In this document: positions 1 through 5,251 of the stretch, in pieces
Position numbering within the stretch: position 1 is the stretch's first letter
Layout: every line of letters begins with the position of its first letter
Source: an uncultured Eubacteriales bacterium
GTDB taxonomy: Bacteria; Bacillota; Clostridia; Monoglobales; Firm-18
Direction: 5' to 3'
DNA: 5,251 bases
Assembly (NCBI GenBank): GCA_905210885.1
Contig: CAJLYO010000134.1
Span: 1-5,251 of the forward strand
Translations under genes and position numbers: made by a program
The notes under the pieces: model-generated
The model's input: the letters and a program-made list of their open reading frames with translations, nothing else
What the model was told of the DNA's origin: nothing
Databases searched by the model: none

Positions 1-3000
1 GGGGGCGATGCCGACACGGGAAGCGATATTGTATACTACGGTGCGCCGCCGTTAAATATTGCCGACAAATCAAATACTTCAAGACTTACAATGGCGATAG
101 GCACAAGTCCCGATGAACTTACGGAAATACTTCCCTTTGAATATGACTACGGCGAATTTAACTCGAATAGGTACTGCGTATCAGATTATTTCACCGGGGA
201 CGACAGCAAGCCGGACGAGGTAACACTGTATTACAAATTCATGCACCCCTACCGCGGCGAAAGCTCGCCTGTGTACGTTTTAAAAATCCGCAGGGACAAT
301 GTGCCGCCGGTTTTGGACGTTACAATTTCCGAAACAGAGAAAATGACAAAAGAGGTGCGTGTAAAGGTTAATTCCGTTTACGATATACAAAGTTTCCCGG
401 ACGGCACGGTTACAATCGATACTCCGGACGCAAATCTTGAACAGCACAAAATTCTGGACGCGTACAGATACGCAGGCCCCGACGACATAGTCATACATCA
501 GCTTACGGACGAACAAGAAAGCCCCGACGAATATTACTACGGCACTATGATTCCGGTTTTCCCCGATAAGGACGGCATTTATCACTTTAAAACAAACGGC
601 TTTTTCAGGTCGGAAATACGGGATAACGCCGGAAACATAAACAGCTTCATTATTGTAAACGGCAAGGTCACGGAAGTTAAAAGGCATGAAGGCGACGACT
701 TTGCGATGTACAGAATCACAAACGTAAGCGGAGAGCCGCCTGAGTTTTCGGAAGAGCCGCAGTTTACCGCAAACACGGAAAACGGAAGCTTTAAAATAAG
801 CGCAAAAGCAGATGATTCGGTTAAGCGTGTTTACTTAAAATTCGACAATGCATATTCCGGCGAATTCGCTGACGGTGAGGGAATGTACGATATCGAAGCC
901 GTACCCGGTCTGCTTTCGGGCAAGTTTGACACCGAAAGCGGCACGATTGACGCAGAAATTTTCGTAAAACCGTCAGACGCACCCCTTTCAAAAGCAACCC
1001 TTGTGATTGAGGACGCCGCAGGCTGCACCTCGGAATACGAATACACATTTACCGAAGCGCTTTACGGCAAAAAAGCCGAAATTACAAACACGAAAAACGA
1101 AAACGGCTATCCGGAATATACCTACGGCGGAAAGCTCCGATTTAACGTTCCGGTAAAAATCGATAACACATTCGATTTTGAGCACCAAAACCTGCCCATA
1201 TACAGTGACGGTATAACCGAGATTGAGTTTACCGACCTGTTCGGAACGGCATACTCGCAAAAGATATATGCGGATATTTTCGGCGCAGCATTTGCCCACA
1301 GCCTTATTTTCACGGCAGACGGCAAAGAAATATCGCCGCAGACAGCCGTATCATCAGATGTAACGGTAAAAATCGATACAACCAAAACCAAGGATTTGGT
1401 TGTTGTCGGCGATAACGAAATTACTTTTTCCGAAAACGGAGTGTTTACGTATTCGCTTAAAAACAATGACATAACAAAAACCTTCACCGCCTCGGTTACA
1501 AATATTGACAAAACCGCACCGGAGGCAATAGTAAGCGTTGATATCGACAGTGAAACGGACATACTGACAGACGAAGTTTACACCTACTCCGTTACCTACA
1601 GCGTTGAAGGCTTCAGCGAAGACGGCGTAACACTGATTTCGGACAGCAATGGCGCCGCACCGTATTCGGTTACATTTGACGGAAATTCCGAAAACAAAAC
1701 CTACACCTTCCGTTTCCGTGACAAAGCAGGAAATGAAGGCGCATATACCGCAGACGTTTCGGACACGGTATTTTCGCAAAGAGCCGACAGCAAAATTACG
1801 GGTTACCGTCTGACATATAAAATTGCAGATGAAAACGGATACACAACTCTCGGCAGATTTGAAGACGAAGAAAACGCCGATATCGGCTTGGTAAACAGGG
1901 CTGTTTTTGTAAAGGCAGAGGCAGTAAACAAAGACGGCGCAGTTGTTTTCTCCGCAGTTGAGGTTCAGGGCACTGTTCCCGAAAACACCTCGGTACTGGC
2001 AAAAGAAAACCTTGTGGCATTCACCGGCGAAAGCGCAGAGGACAGAACCGTCACCCTCACGCTAAAAGGAACAGGAAACGGAAATTCGATACCGGTTTCG
2101 GTAACACTTCCGAAAAACACAATCGACTTAACCGCCCCCACAGGAACGGTATATTATAAAGCCGACGGCAACAGCGTTCGGGCATACCTTGTCGTAAACG
2201 ATACCGATTTGACGGAAAACGGCGTGTATGTAACGGGAACGAAAAACGACGGCACCGAATTTGTGCTGGAATCCGACGAGAACGGATATTATACCGAATT
2301 TGACGCAAACGGAACAGGCAAATTCGTCTTAACAGACAAAGCCGGAAATGTGGGAACCGTTTTAATTGCGGTTTTAAGCATAGACAACGAACCGCCGAGA
2401 ATTATTGCGGAAGGCTGGCAAAACCAAGCAGAGGCAAGCGCCGATGATAAAGCCGCACTCGCCGAGCTTCTCGCGACTCCCACAAACAACAGTATTAAGC
2501 TGTTTTTGACCTTTAACGAACAGCTAAAAGGCGCAGATGTTAAAGCATACGACAACAAAAATGACTTAAATCCCCTTACACCTGCCGACGATTACGTTAC
2601 GGCAATCGCAAGCGGCGCAACTCTTACGGTGGAATTTAAGCAAAACTGCCAGGCAATGCTTACGGTTTACGACCTGCGTGACAATGCATACACGGTATGG
2701 CGCCCGGAGGACGGTCCCATCACCGCGATAGACCGTGACGTTCCCAAGCTTTTGCCGAACTATCCTTTAAAAACGCTTATTGACAATGCGGTTGTATTTG
2801 AATACATATTTGCGGACAATGAAAACGTAAGGCTTTTAAGAGAGGATAAGACTTTAAAGGACGGGGACGACGGCTTTAAAAACAGACATGTAATAACGGT
2901 AAATAAAAACGGACAGCAGATTTTCAGCTTCGCAGACAGGGCAGGCAACGTCTTCAGCGATTACCCCGTTGTATCGGAAATTGATGAGTCGGCGCCCAAA

Positions 3001-3882
3001 ATAACGATATTTACAGACTATATCGGCGAAGGCAGGGAACTTTCCGGCAACGACAGCTACACGGCAGGTAACTTCTATACCAATAAAAACGTGCGTATTC
3101 TGTTTAATGCAGAGGACGAAAACTCCCCCGACGGCATAAAAATATCGGCAGAAACAAAATCCGGCGGCAAAGTTCAGGTTATCCCAAAACCTGTCACCGC
3201 CGGAAACGGCAAAACGTACAGCCACCACGTTATCGTAAGCGAAAACGGAGCGTACAGAATAACCGCCGAGGACAAATGGGGACACAAAAACACAGTTGAA
3301 ACAAACGTATCCGTTATCGATAAAACACCGCCGAAAATCACGCTAAAAGGCGGAAACAACGTGGTTGTAAAAACAAAAACGTCTGAGGACTCGGCTCGCA
3401 GTGCGATTAAAGAAGGCATCACCGCTATCGACAGTCAGTCCGGCGCAAACGCACCTTTAGGCGACAGGGAGCTAAAAAACGTAACCCCCGGCGTGACAAC
3501 AGATGTTAATTTGAGCGGCGTTAATCTTAATAAGCAGGGCACATACACCGCAAAAGTTATGGCTTCCGACAGGCTGGGCAACAAATCGGAAAAGCAGCTT
3601 ACCGTTACCGTTGCAGACGATATTTACACCTTCTGCATAAACGGTACTGTGCTTTATGCAAACGACATATTTACAACAGCGAAGGGAAAAATCACCTTGC
3701 AAAATGCAAGCAGTACTGCAAAATATTACTACCGGCAGGGATATAAAACGGCGGCACAGATGAAATACGCGGATACTTTCGAGGCGGACACGGGCTTTAA
3801 TGCGGCGCAGGACGGATATTACACAATTCTTGCCCGTGAAAACAATAAAAAAGCGTATCTGCTTTATGTGTACGTAAACTAA
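1..3882 (+). CDS. Large multi-Ig-like-domain secreted/surface protein, 5'-truncated by window edge
   Basis: This is the C-terminal 1293 residues of a giant extracellular protein of unknown specific function. The frame is open from base 1 to the TAA at 3880-3882. The Met codon at 91 is internal: the codons before it read as ordinary coding sequence and no Shine-Dalgarno precedes it, so the true start is outside the window. The visible part is a string of about twelve divergent Ig-like beta-sandwich modules. They are marked by linkers DNVPP (295), DKTAP (1507), DLTAP (2125), DNEPP (2383), DRDVP (2731), DESAP (2983) and DKTPP (3319). Closing turns are DNAGN (622), DAAGC (1012), DLFGT (1234), DKAGN (1720, 2335), DRAGN (2935), DKWGH (3271) and DRLGN (3568). 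Such arrays usually act as stalks or adhesive or glycan-binding spacers in Firmicute surface proteins. There is no transmembrane helix, LPXTG motif or SLH module; the protein ends in YVN. Only four cysteines occur, so disulfides are unlikely to be structural. The gene lies 22 bases upstream of a second exported protein, probably in the same transcript. Any catalytic or anchoring domain would be upstream and is not visible. Confidence 0.93.
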   Translation, partial: GGDADTGSDIVYYGAPPLNIADKSNTSRLTMAIGTSPDELTEILPFEYDYGEFNSNRYCVSDYFTGDDSKPDEVTLYYKFMHPYRGESSPVYVLKIRRDNVPPVLDVTISETEKMTKEVRVKVNSVYDIQSFPDGTVTIDTPDANLEQHKILDAYRYAGPDDIVIHQLTDEQESPDEYYYGTMIPVFPDKDGIYHFKTNGFFRSEIRDNAGNINSFIIVNGKVTEVKRHEGDDFAMYRITNVSGEPPEFSEEPQFTANTENGSFKISAKADDSVKRVYLKFDNAYSGEFADGEGMYDIEAVPGLLSGKFDTESGTIDAEIFVKPSDAPLSKATLVIEDAAGCTSEYEYTFTEALYGKKAEITNTKNENGYPEYTYGGKLRFNVPVKIDNTFDFEHQNLPIYSDGITEIEFTDLFGTAYSQKIYADIFGAAFAHSLIFTADGKEISPQTAVSSDVTVKIDTTKTKDLVVVGDNEITFSENGVFTYSLKNNDITKTFTASVTNIDKTAPEAIVSVDIDSETDILTDEVYTYSVTYSVEGFSEDGVTLISDSNGAAPYSVTFDGNSENKTYTFRFRDKAGNEGAYTADVSDTVFSQRADSKITGYRLTYKIADENGYTTLGRFEDEENADIGLVNRAVFVKAEAVNKDGAVVFSAVEVQGTVPENTSVLAKENLVAFTGESAEDRTVTLTLKGTGNGNSIPVSVTLPKNTIDLTAPTGTVYYKADGNSVRAYLVVNDTDLTENGVYVTGTKNDGTEFVLESDENGYYTEFDANGTGKFVLTDKAGNVGTVLIAVLSIDNEPPRIIAEGWQNQAEASADDKAALAELLATPTNNSIKLFLTFNEQLKGADVKAYDNKNDLNPLTPADDYVTAIASGATLTVEFKQNCQAMLTVYDLRDNAYTVWRPEDGPITAIDRDVPKLLPNYPLKTLIDNAVVFEYIFADNENVRLLREDKTLKDGDDGFKNRHVITVNKNGQQIFSFADRAGNVFSDYPVVSEIDESAPKITIFTDYIGEGRELSGNDSYTAGNFYTNKNVRILFNAEDENSPDGIKISAETKSGGKVQVIPKPVTAGNGKTYSHHVIVSENGAYRITAEDKWGHKNTVETNVSVIDKTPPKITLKGGNNVVVKTKTSEDSARSAIKEGITAIDSQSGANAPLGDRELKNVTPGVTTDVNLSGVNLNKQGTYTAKVMASDRLGNKSEKQLTVTVADDIYTFCINGTVLYANDIFTTAKGKITLQNASSTAKYYYRQGYKTAAQMKYADTFEADTGFNAAQDGYYTILARENNKKAYLLYVYVN
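295..3612 (+). repeat. Tandem array of divergent Ig-like modules (protein-level repeats)
   Basis: Within the first gene, about eleven modules of roughly 65-120 residues follow one another. Approximate bounds are 295-640, 730-1030, 1070-1250, 1260-1506, 1507-1750, 1780-2124, 2125-2380, 2383-2700, 2731-2980, 2983-3318 and 3319-3612. A typical unit opens with an (I)D-x-x-x-P linker. It then has alternating beta strands, a late 'G-x-Y/F-x-F' strand, and a D-x-x-G-N turn before the last strand. The repeats show in protein only. At DNA level even the two DKAGN copies (1720 and 2335) soon diverge, so the array is old and unlikely to recombine. The bounds of the third, fourth and sixth modules are the least certain because the linker or turn is degenerate there. 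Confidence 0.75.
3319..3612 (+). other. DUF5011-like Ig module within the first protein
   Basis: This stretch encodes a module opening with DKTPPKITLKGGNNVVV, continuing through 'GITAIDSQSGA', and closing with 'GTYTAKVMASDRLGNKSEKQ' before a final 'LTVTVADD' strand. The order of an initial 'P-x-I-x-L-x-G', a middle 'A-x-D', a late 'G-x-Y' strand and a 'D-x-x-G-N' turn is the pattern of DUF5011-type surface Ig-like domains. This is a recognition from memory of the family pattern, not a search result. It is among the better-conserved modules of the array, and the last before the C-terminal cap. Confidence 0.6.
3613..3882 (+). other. C-terminal cap module of the first protein
   Basis: The last 89 or so residues do not open with the D-x-x-x-P linker of the other modules. 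They begin with 'ADDIYTFCINGT' and end in 'DGYYTILARENNKKAYLLY' plus VYVN. The pattern (a KYAD-like segment, then F…G…F, then 'G-x-Y-T-x-x-A-R-x-N' and a final hydrophobic strand) resembles the short terminal Ig-type unit seen at the ends of several Clostridial multi-Ig proteins, where 'nGxYTvYAkDxaGN' is common. Here the final turn reads ARENNKK instead of a D-x-x-G-N motif. No anchor follows the last strand, so this end is probably free in the extracellular space. Confidence 0.45.
3696..3724. repeat. Small cluster of inverted and direct repeats inside the first gene
   Basis: CTTGCA-AAA-TGCAAG (3696-3710) is a perfect six-base inverted repeat with a three-base loop. It is overlapped by one base by the ten-base palindrome GCAGTACTGC (3710-3719). 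TGCAAAAT also occurs as a direct repeat at 3698-3705 and 3717-3724. The site lies within codons for 'LQNASSTAKYYY', about 180 bases before the second gene. It may be a chance effect of codon choice; no regulator or mobile element is linked to it. Confidence 0.35.
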
Positions 3883-3887
3883 AAAAC

Positions 3888-3894
3888 GGAGGTG
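3888..3894 (+). promoter_or_regulatory. Ribosome binding site of the second gene
   Basis: GGAGGTG is a seven-base match to the 16S anti-Shine-Dalgarno of Firmicutes. It ends ten bases before the ATG at 3905, slightly longer than usual but workable. It sits just after the upstream stop at 3882, so both genes are probably read from one mRNA with independent initiation. The 22-base gap has no room for a terminator and promoter pair. Confidence 0.88.
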
Positions 3895-3904
3895 CAAAAC
3901 AATT

Positions 3905-3982
3905 ATGATAAAACGTGTTATATCTATTTTACTTACGCTTTCATTTGTCATTGCCCTTATCCCGGCTTATGATGTTTTGGCA
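3905..3982 (+). other. Sec signal peptide of the second protein
   Basis: The first 26 residues have the three classic parts: a short basic start (MIKR), an uncharged hydrophobic core of about 17 residues (VISILLTLSFVIALIPA), and a polar end YDVLA with small Ala at -1 and Val at -3, giving likely cleavage between A26 and D27. No lipobox cysteine is present, so the product is a type I signal peptidase substrate rather than a lipoprotein. Confidence 0.88.
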
Positions 3983-5251
3983 GACTCAGCGGAAACGGTT
4001 GAAATATCAAACCAATATATAAAAGTAACGGTAAACAGCAATAACGGCGGTTATGTAATTTCAACCCTTGAGGGCGATATATTAAAAAAGAGCGACGACA
4101 ACGTTTTGCTTACGCACAGAGGGAAAAACTTCGACACATCATTTACGTCCTTTAAAATAGGCGGTGACGAGTATGTGTTCGGCGAAAAATACGGCATTTT
4201 CGGCACGAAAACGACAGACGTGTCCACAAGCCTTTCGCCGGACGGCGAATCTGTCATAAGCACATGGAGCGTGGGTGATTTTACGGCAGAACAGAAAATC
4301 ACCCTTGTAAACAACGACAAGTCCGAGCAGCTCGGAACAGCCATGATAACATACACGGTAAAAAATAACGGTACTGCCGCAAAAACCGTTAAAAGCCGTA
4401 TTTTAATGGACACACAGCTTGGCGAAAACGACTTCGGATATTATGAAATTCCCAAACAGAATTTAGGTCAGGGCTATGAATATTTCGAGTATGAGCGGAC
4501 ATGGGATTCCTATGCCGACCCTACGGTAAAAATGCCGTCAGACTATTTTGTAAGGGATAACCCATATTCGTCAAATATTGTGGGCTACGGCGTAAACAGC
4601 GTTTTTACGGAGCAAAAGCCGTATAAAATGACATTCGCCCACTGGGCAAACATCGCCTCGACGGTATTTGACTACACACCGGACGAAAAGCTTAACTTTA
4701 CAAACAGTATAAACGATTTGAAAACGGCAGACTCAGCCGCGGCGCTGTACTATGATTTAAAAAGTATTGCACCGGGGGAGGAAAAATCGTTTTCCACCTA
4801 CTACGGTGTTACCGCAAACTTAAAAAATAAGGATAACAAGATAATCATTAACACAACGGCGCCTTCAAAGCTTGAATTTAAAGATGACACGCGCACGGCG
4901 TACAAAGGCTCCGAAGCAGATGTTACCGACAATGTTGTGCGCATTAACGTTAACCTTACAAACCCCTCCTACTCGGGCAGGGACTACAAAAACCTTGTTG
5001 TTACCGCATATGCTCTCGGGTTTGACACCCAAAGGCAGACAGATGCCGGGGAATGGATAAAATACAGTAATTCAGACCCTGTATTTACCGAAATAATTGA
5101 CTTTAAGTCCGGTGAAAACCGTGTTACGTACTTTGACTTTAAGTTTACCCCACTTGAGCGCGCGCAATTGGGAACGTTTGTTATAAAGGTTTTTGATATT
5201 GACAGTGACATTAACGAGCTTGGCTCATACGCCGAGGAATACTGCCTTGGA
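3905..5251 (+). CDS. Exported multidomain protein with mutarotase-like/beta-sandwich N-terminal domain, 3'-truncated by window edge
   Basis: The first 449 codons of a secreted protein; the frame is still open at the window end. The start is ATG 3905: an in-frame TAA lies at 3875-3877, no other ATG, GTG or TTG falls between, and GGAGGTG is well placed. Residues 1-26 form a signal peptide (MIKR basic end, hydrophobic core, likely cleavage after VLA). Residues about 31-310 look like one large beta-rich domain. It opens with 'NQYIKVTVNSNNGGYVIST', has LMDTQLGEND at 167-176 with several acidic residues, and closes with 'DSAAALYYDL', 'SIAPGEEKSFSTYYG'. The opening and the 'x-x-PGE-x-x-x-x-x-TYYG' ending recall galactose-mutarotase-like supersandwich domains that bind or process sugars, but no catalytic residue can be assigned. 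Residues about 313-449 start a second beta-rich domain ('VRINVNLTNPSYSGRDYKN'). The function is unknown. Adjacent placement after a multi-Ig protein suggests a shared cell-surface or extracellular role. Confidence 0.92.
   Translation, partial: MIKRVISILLTLSFVIALIPAYDVLADSAETVEISNQYIKVTVNSNNGGYVISTLEGDILKKSDDNVLLTHRGKNFDTSFTSFKIGGDEYVFGEKYGIFGTKTTDVSTSLSPDGESVISTWSVGDFTAEQKITLVNNDKSEQLGTAMITYTVKNNGTAAKTVKSRILMDTQLGENDFGYYEIPKQNLGQGYEYFEYERTWDSYADPTVKMPSDYFVRDNPYSSNIVGYGVNSVFTEQKPYKMTFAHWANIASTVFDYTPDEKLNFTNSINDLKTADSAAALYYDLKSIAPGEEKSFSTYYGVTANLKNKDNKIIINTTAPSKLEFKDDTRTAYKGSEADVTDNVVRINVNLTNPSYSGRDYKNLVVTAYALGFDTQRQTDAGEWIKYSNSDPVFTEIIDFKSGENRVTYFDFKFTPLERAQLGTFVIKVFDIDSDINELGSYAEEYCLG
3995..4834 (+). 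other. Putative mutarotase-like / supersandwich domain of the second protein
   Basis: Residues about 31-310 form one continuous region of alternating beta-strand-like segments without Ig linkers. Landmarks are 'FDTSFTSFKIGG' (76-87), 'YVFGEKYGIFG' (90-100), 'ISTWSVGDFTAEQKITLV' (118-135), 'GTAMITYTVKNNGTAAKTV' (144-162), LMDTQLGEND (167-176), 'FAHWANIASTVFDY' (244-257) and 'IAPGEEKSFSTYYGV' (288-302). The 'Y-x-V-x-N-x-G' followed by 'R-x-L-x-D-T-x-L-G-x-N-D' signature looks like a real conserved family motif, which I recall only loosely from hypothetical secreted bacterial proteins. The fold name is inference; the domain limits are good to about ten residues. Confidence 0.5.
4841..5251 (+). 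other. Second beta-rich domain of the second protein, incomplete
   Basis: Residues about 313-449 follow a short charged linker (NLKNKDNK). They begin 'IIINTTAPSKLEFKDD', continue with 'VVRINVNLTNPSYSGRDY', and include the strand-like 'NLVVTAYALGFDT' and 'LGTFVIKVFDID'. The alternating hydrophobic pattern suggests a beta-sandwich for interdomain or ligand contact, distinct from the D-x-x-x-P / D-x-x-G-N Ig modules of the upstream gene. No family is recognised, and the domain may continue past the window end. Confidence 0.45.

Noticed and set aside
91..93. ATG at 91 as the start of the first gene
   Set aside because: The frame is open upstream to base 1 and reads as normal protein. No Shine-Dalgarno precedes it and no signal peptide follows it, so it is an internal Met.
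1122..1562. Minus-strand open frame of 146 codons, and similar ones at 1354-1779 and 2854-3285
   Set aside because: All are antisense to the continuous Ig-module coding frame. They overlap one another in different frames and encode no recognisable motif; the long frames reflect the base composition of the sense codons.
3697..3729. Possible internal promoter (TTGCAA … TATTAC) ahead of the second gene
   Set aside because: Each box matches the sigma-70-type consensus at only four of six positions and the spacer is 21 bases, too long to be credible.
3883..3904. Terminator or separate promoter between the two genes
   Set aside because: The gap is 22 bases, holds the ribosome binding site, and has no inverted repeat or T-run.
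3472..3951. Open reading frame of 159 codons on the minus strand across the gene junction
   Set aside because: It lies antisense to two clearly coding + strand genes, its product has no recognisable domain, and it covers the + strand ribosome binding site and start. It follows from codon choice in the real genes.
4872..5060. Plus-strand open frame of 62 codons inside the second gene
   Set aside because: It is out of frame with the well-supported second gene, and its product is a low-complexity Thr/Pro/Arg-rich peptide typical of a shifted frame.

Overview
The window holds two protein-coding genes in tandem on the + strand, and both are cut by the window edges. Together they fill it almost completely, with a single 22-base gap (3883-3904). 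No RNA gene, mobile element, CRISPR array or terminator was seen. The organism looks like a mid-GC Clostridia-type Firmicute, perhaps an uncultured gut member of the Oscillospiraceae or a relative. This rests on the strong GGAGGTG Shine-Dalgarno sequence, the short Gram-positive-style signal peptide, and the large secreted multi-Ig protein rich in Asp, Asn, Thr, Lys and Tyr. It is inference, because no phylogenetic marker is present.

Region 1 (1-3882) is the C-terminal 1293 residues of a very large secreted or surface protein. It is built from about a dozen divergent immunoglobulin-like beta-sandwich modules. Most are recognisable from a linker of the D-x-x-x-P type (DNVPP, DKTAP, DNEPP, DESAP, DKTPP) and a closing turn of the D-x-x-G-N type (DNAGN, DKAGN, DRAGN, DRLGN). 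The module near 3319-3612 resembles DUF5011-type surface Ig domains, and a further small module caps the C terminus. No LPXTG sortase signal, SLH module or C-terminal membrane anchor is visible, so any anchor or catalytic part must lie upstream of the window.

Region 2 (3905-5251, open at the 3' edge) begins a second exported protein with a clear signal peptide. It is followed by a domain of roughly 280 residues, probably all-beta, with a distinctive LMDTQLGEND segment, and then by the start of a second beta-rich domain. I do not recognise a named gene.

The short spacing and shared orientation indicate co-transcription. The likeliest picture is a locus of extracellular adhesive or carbohydrate-interacting proteins. 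Nothing in the window fixes a substrate, and I see no convincing evidence for a wholly new system.
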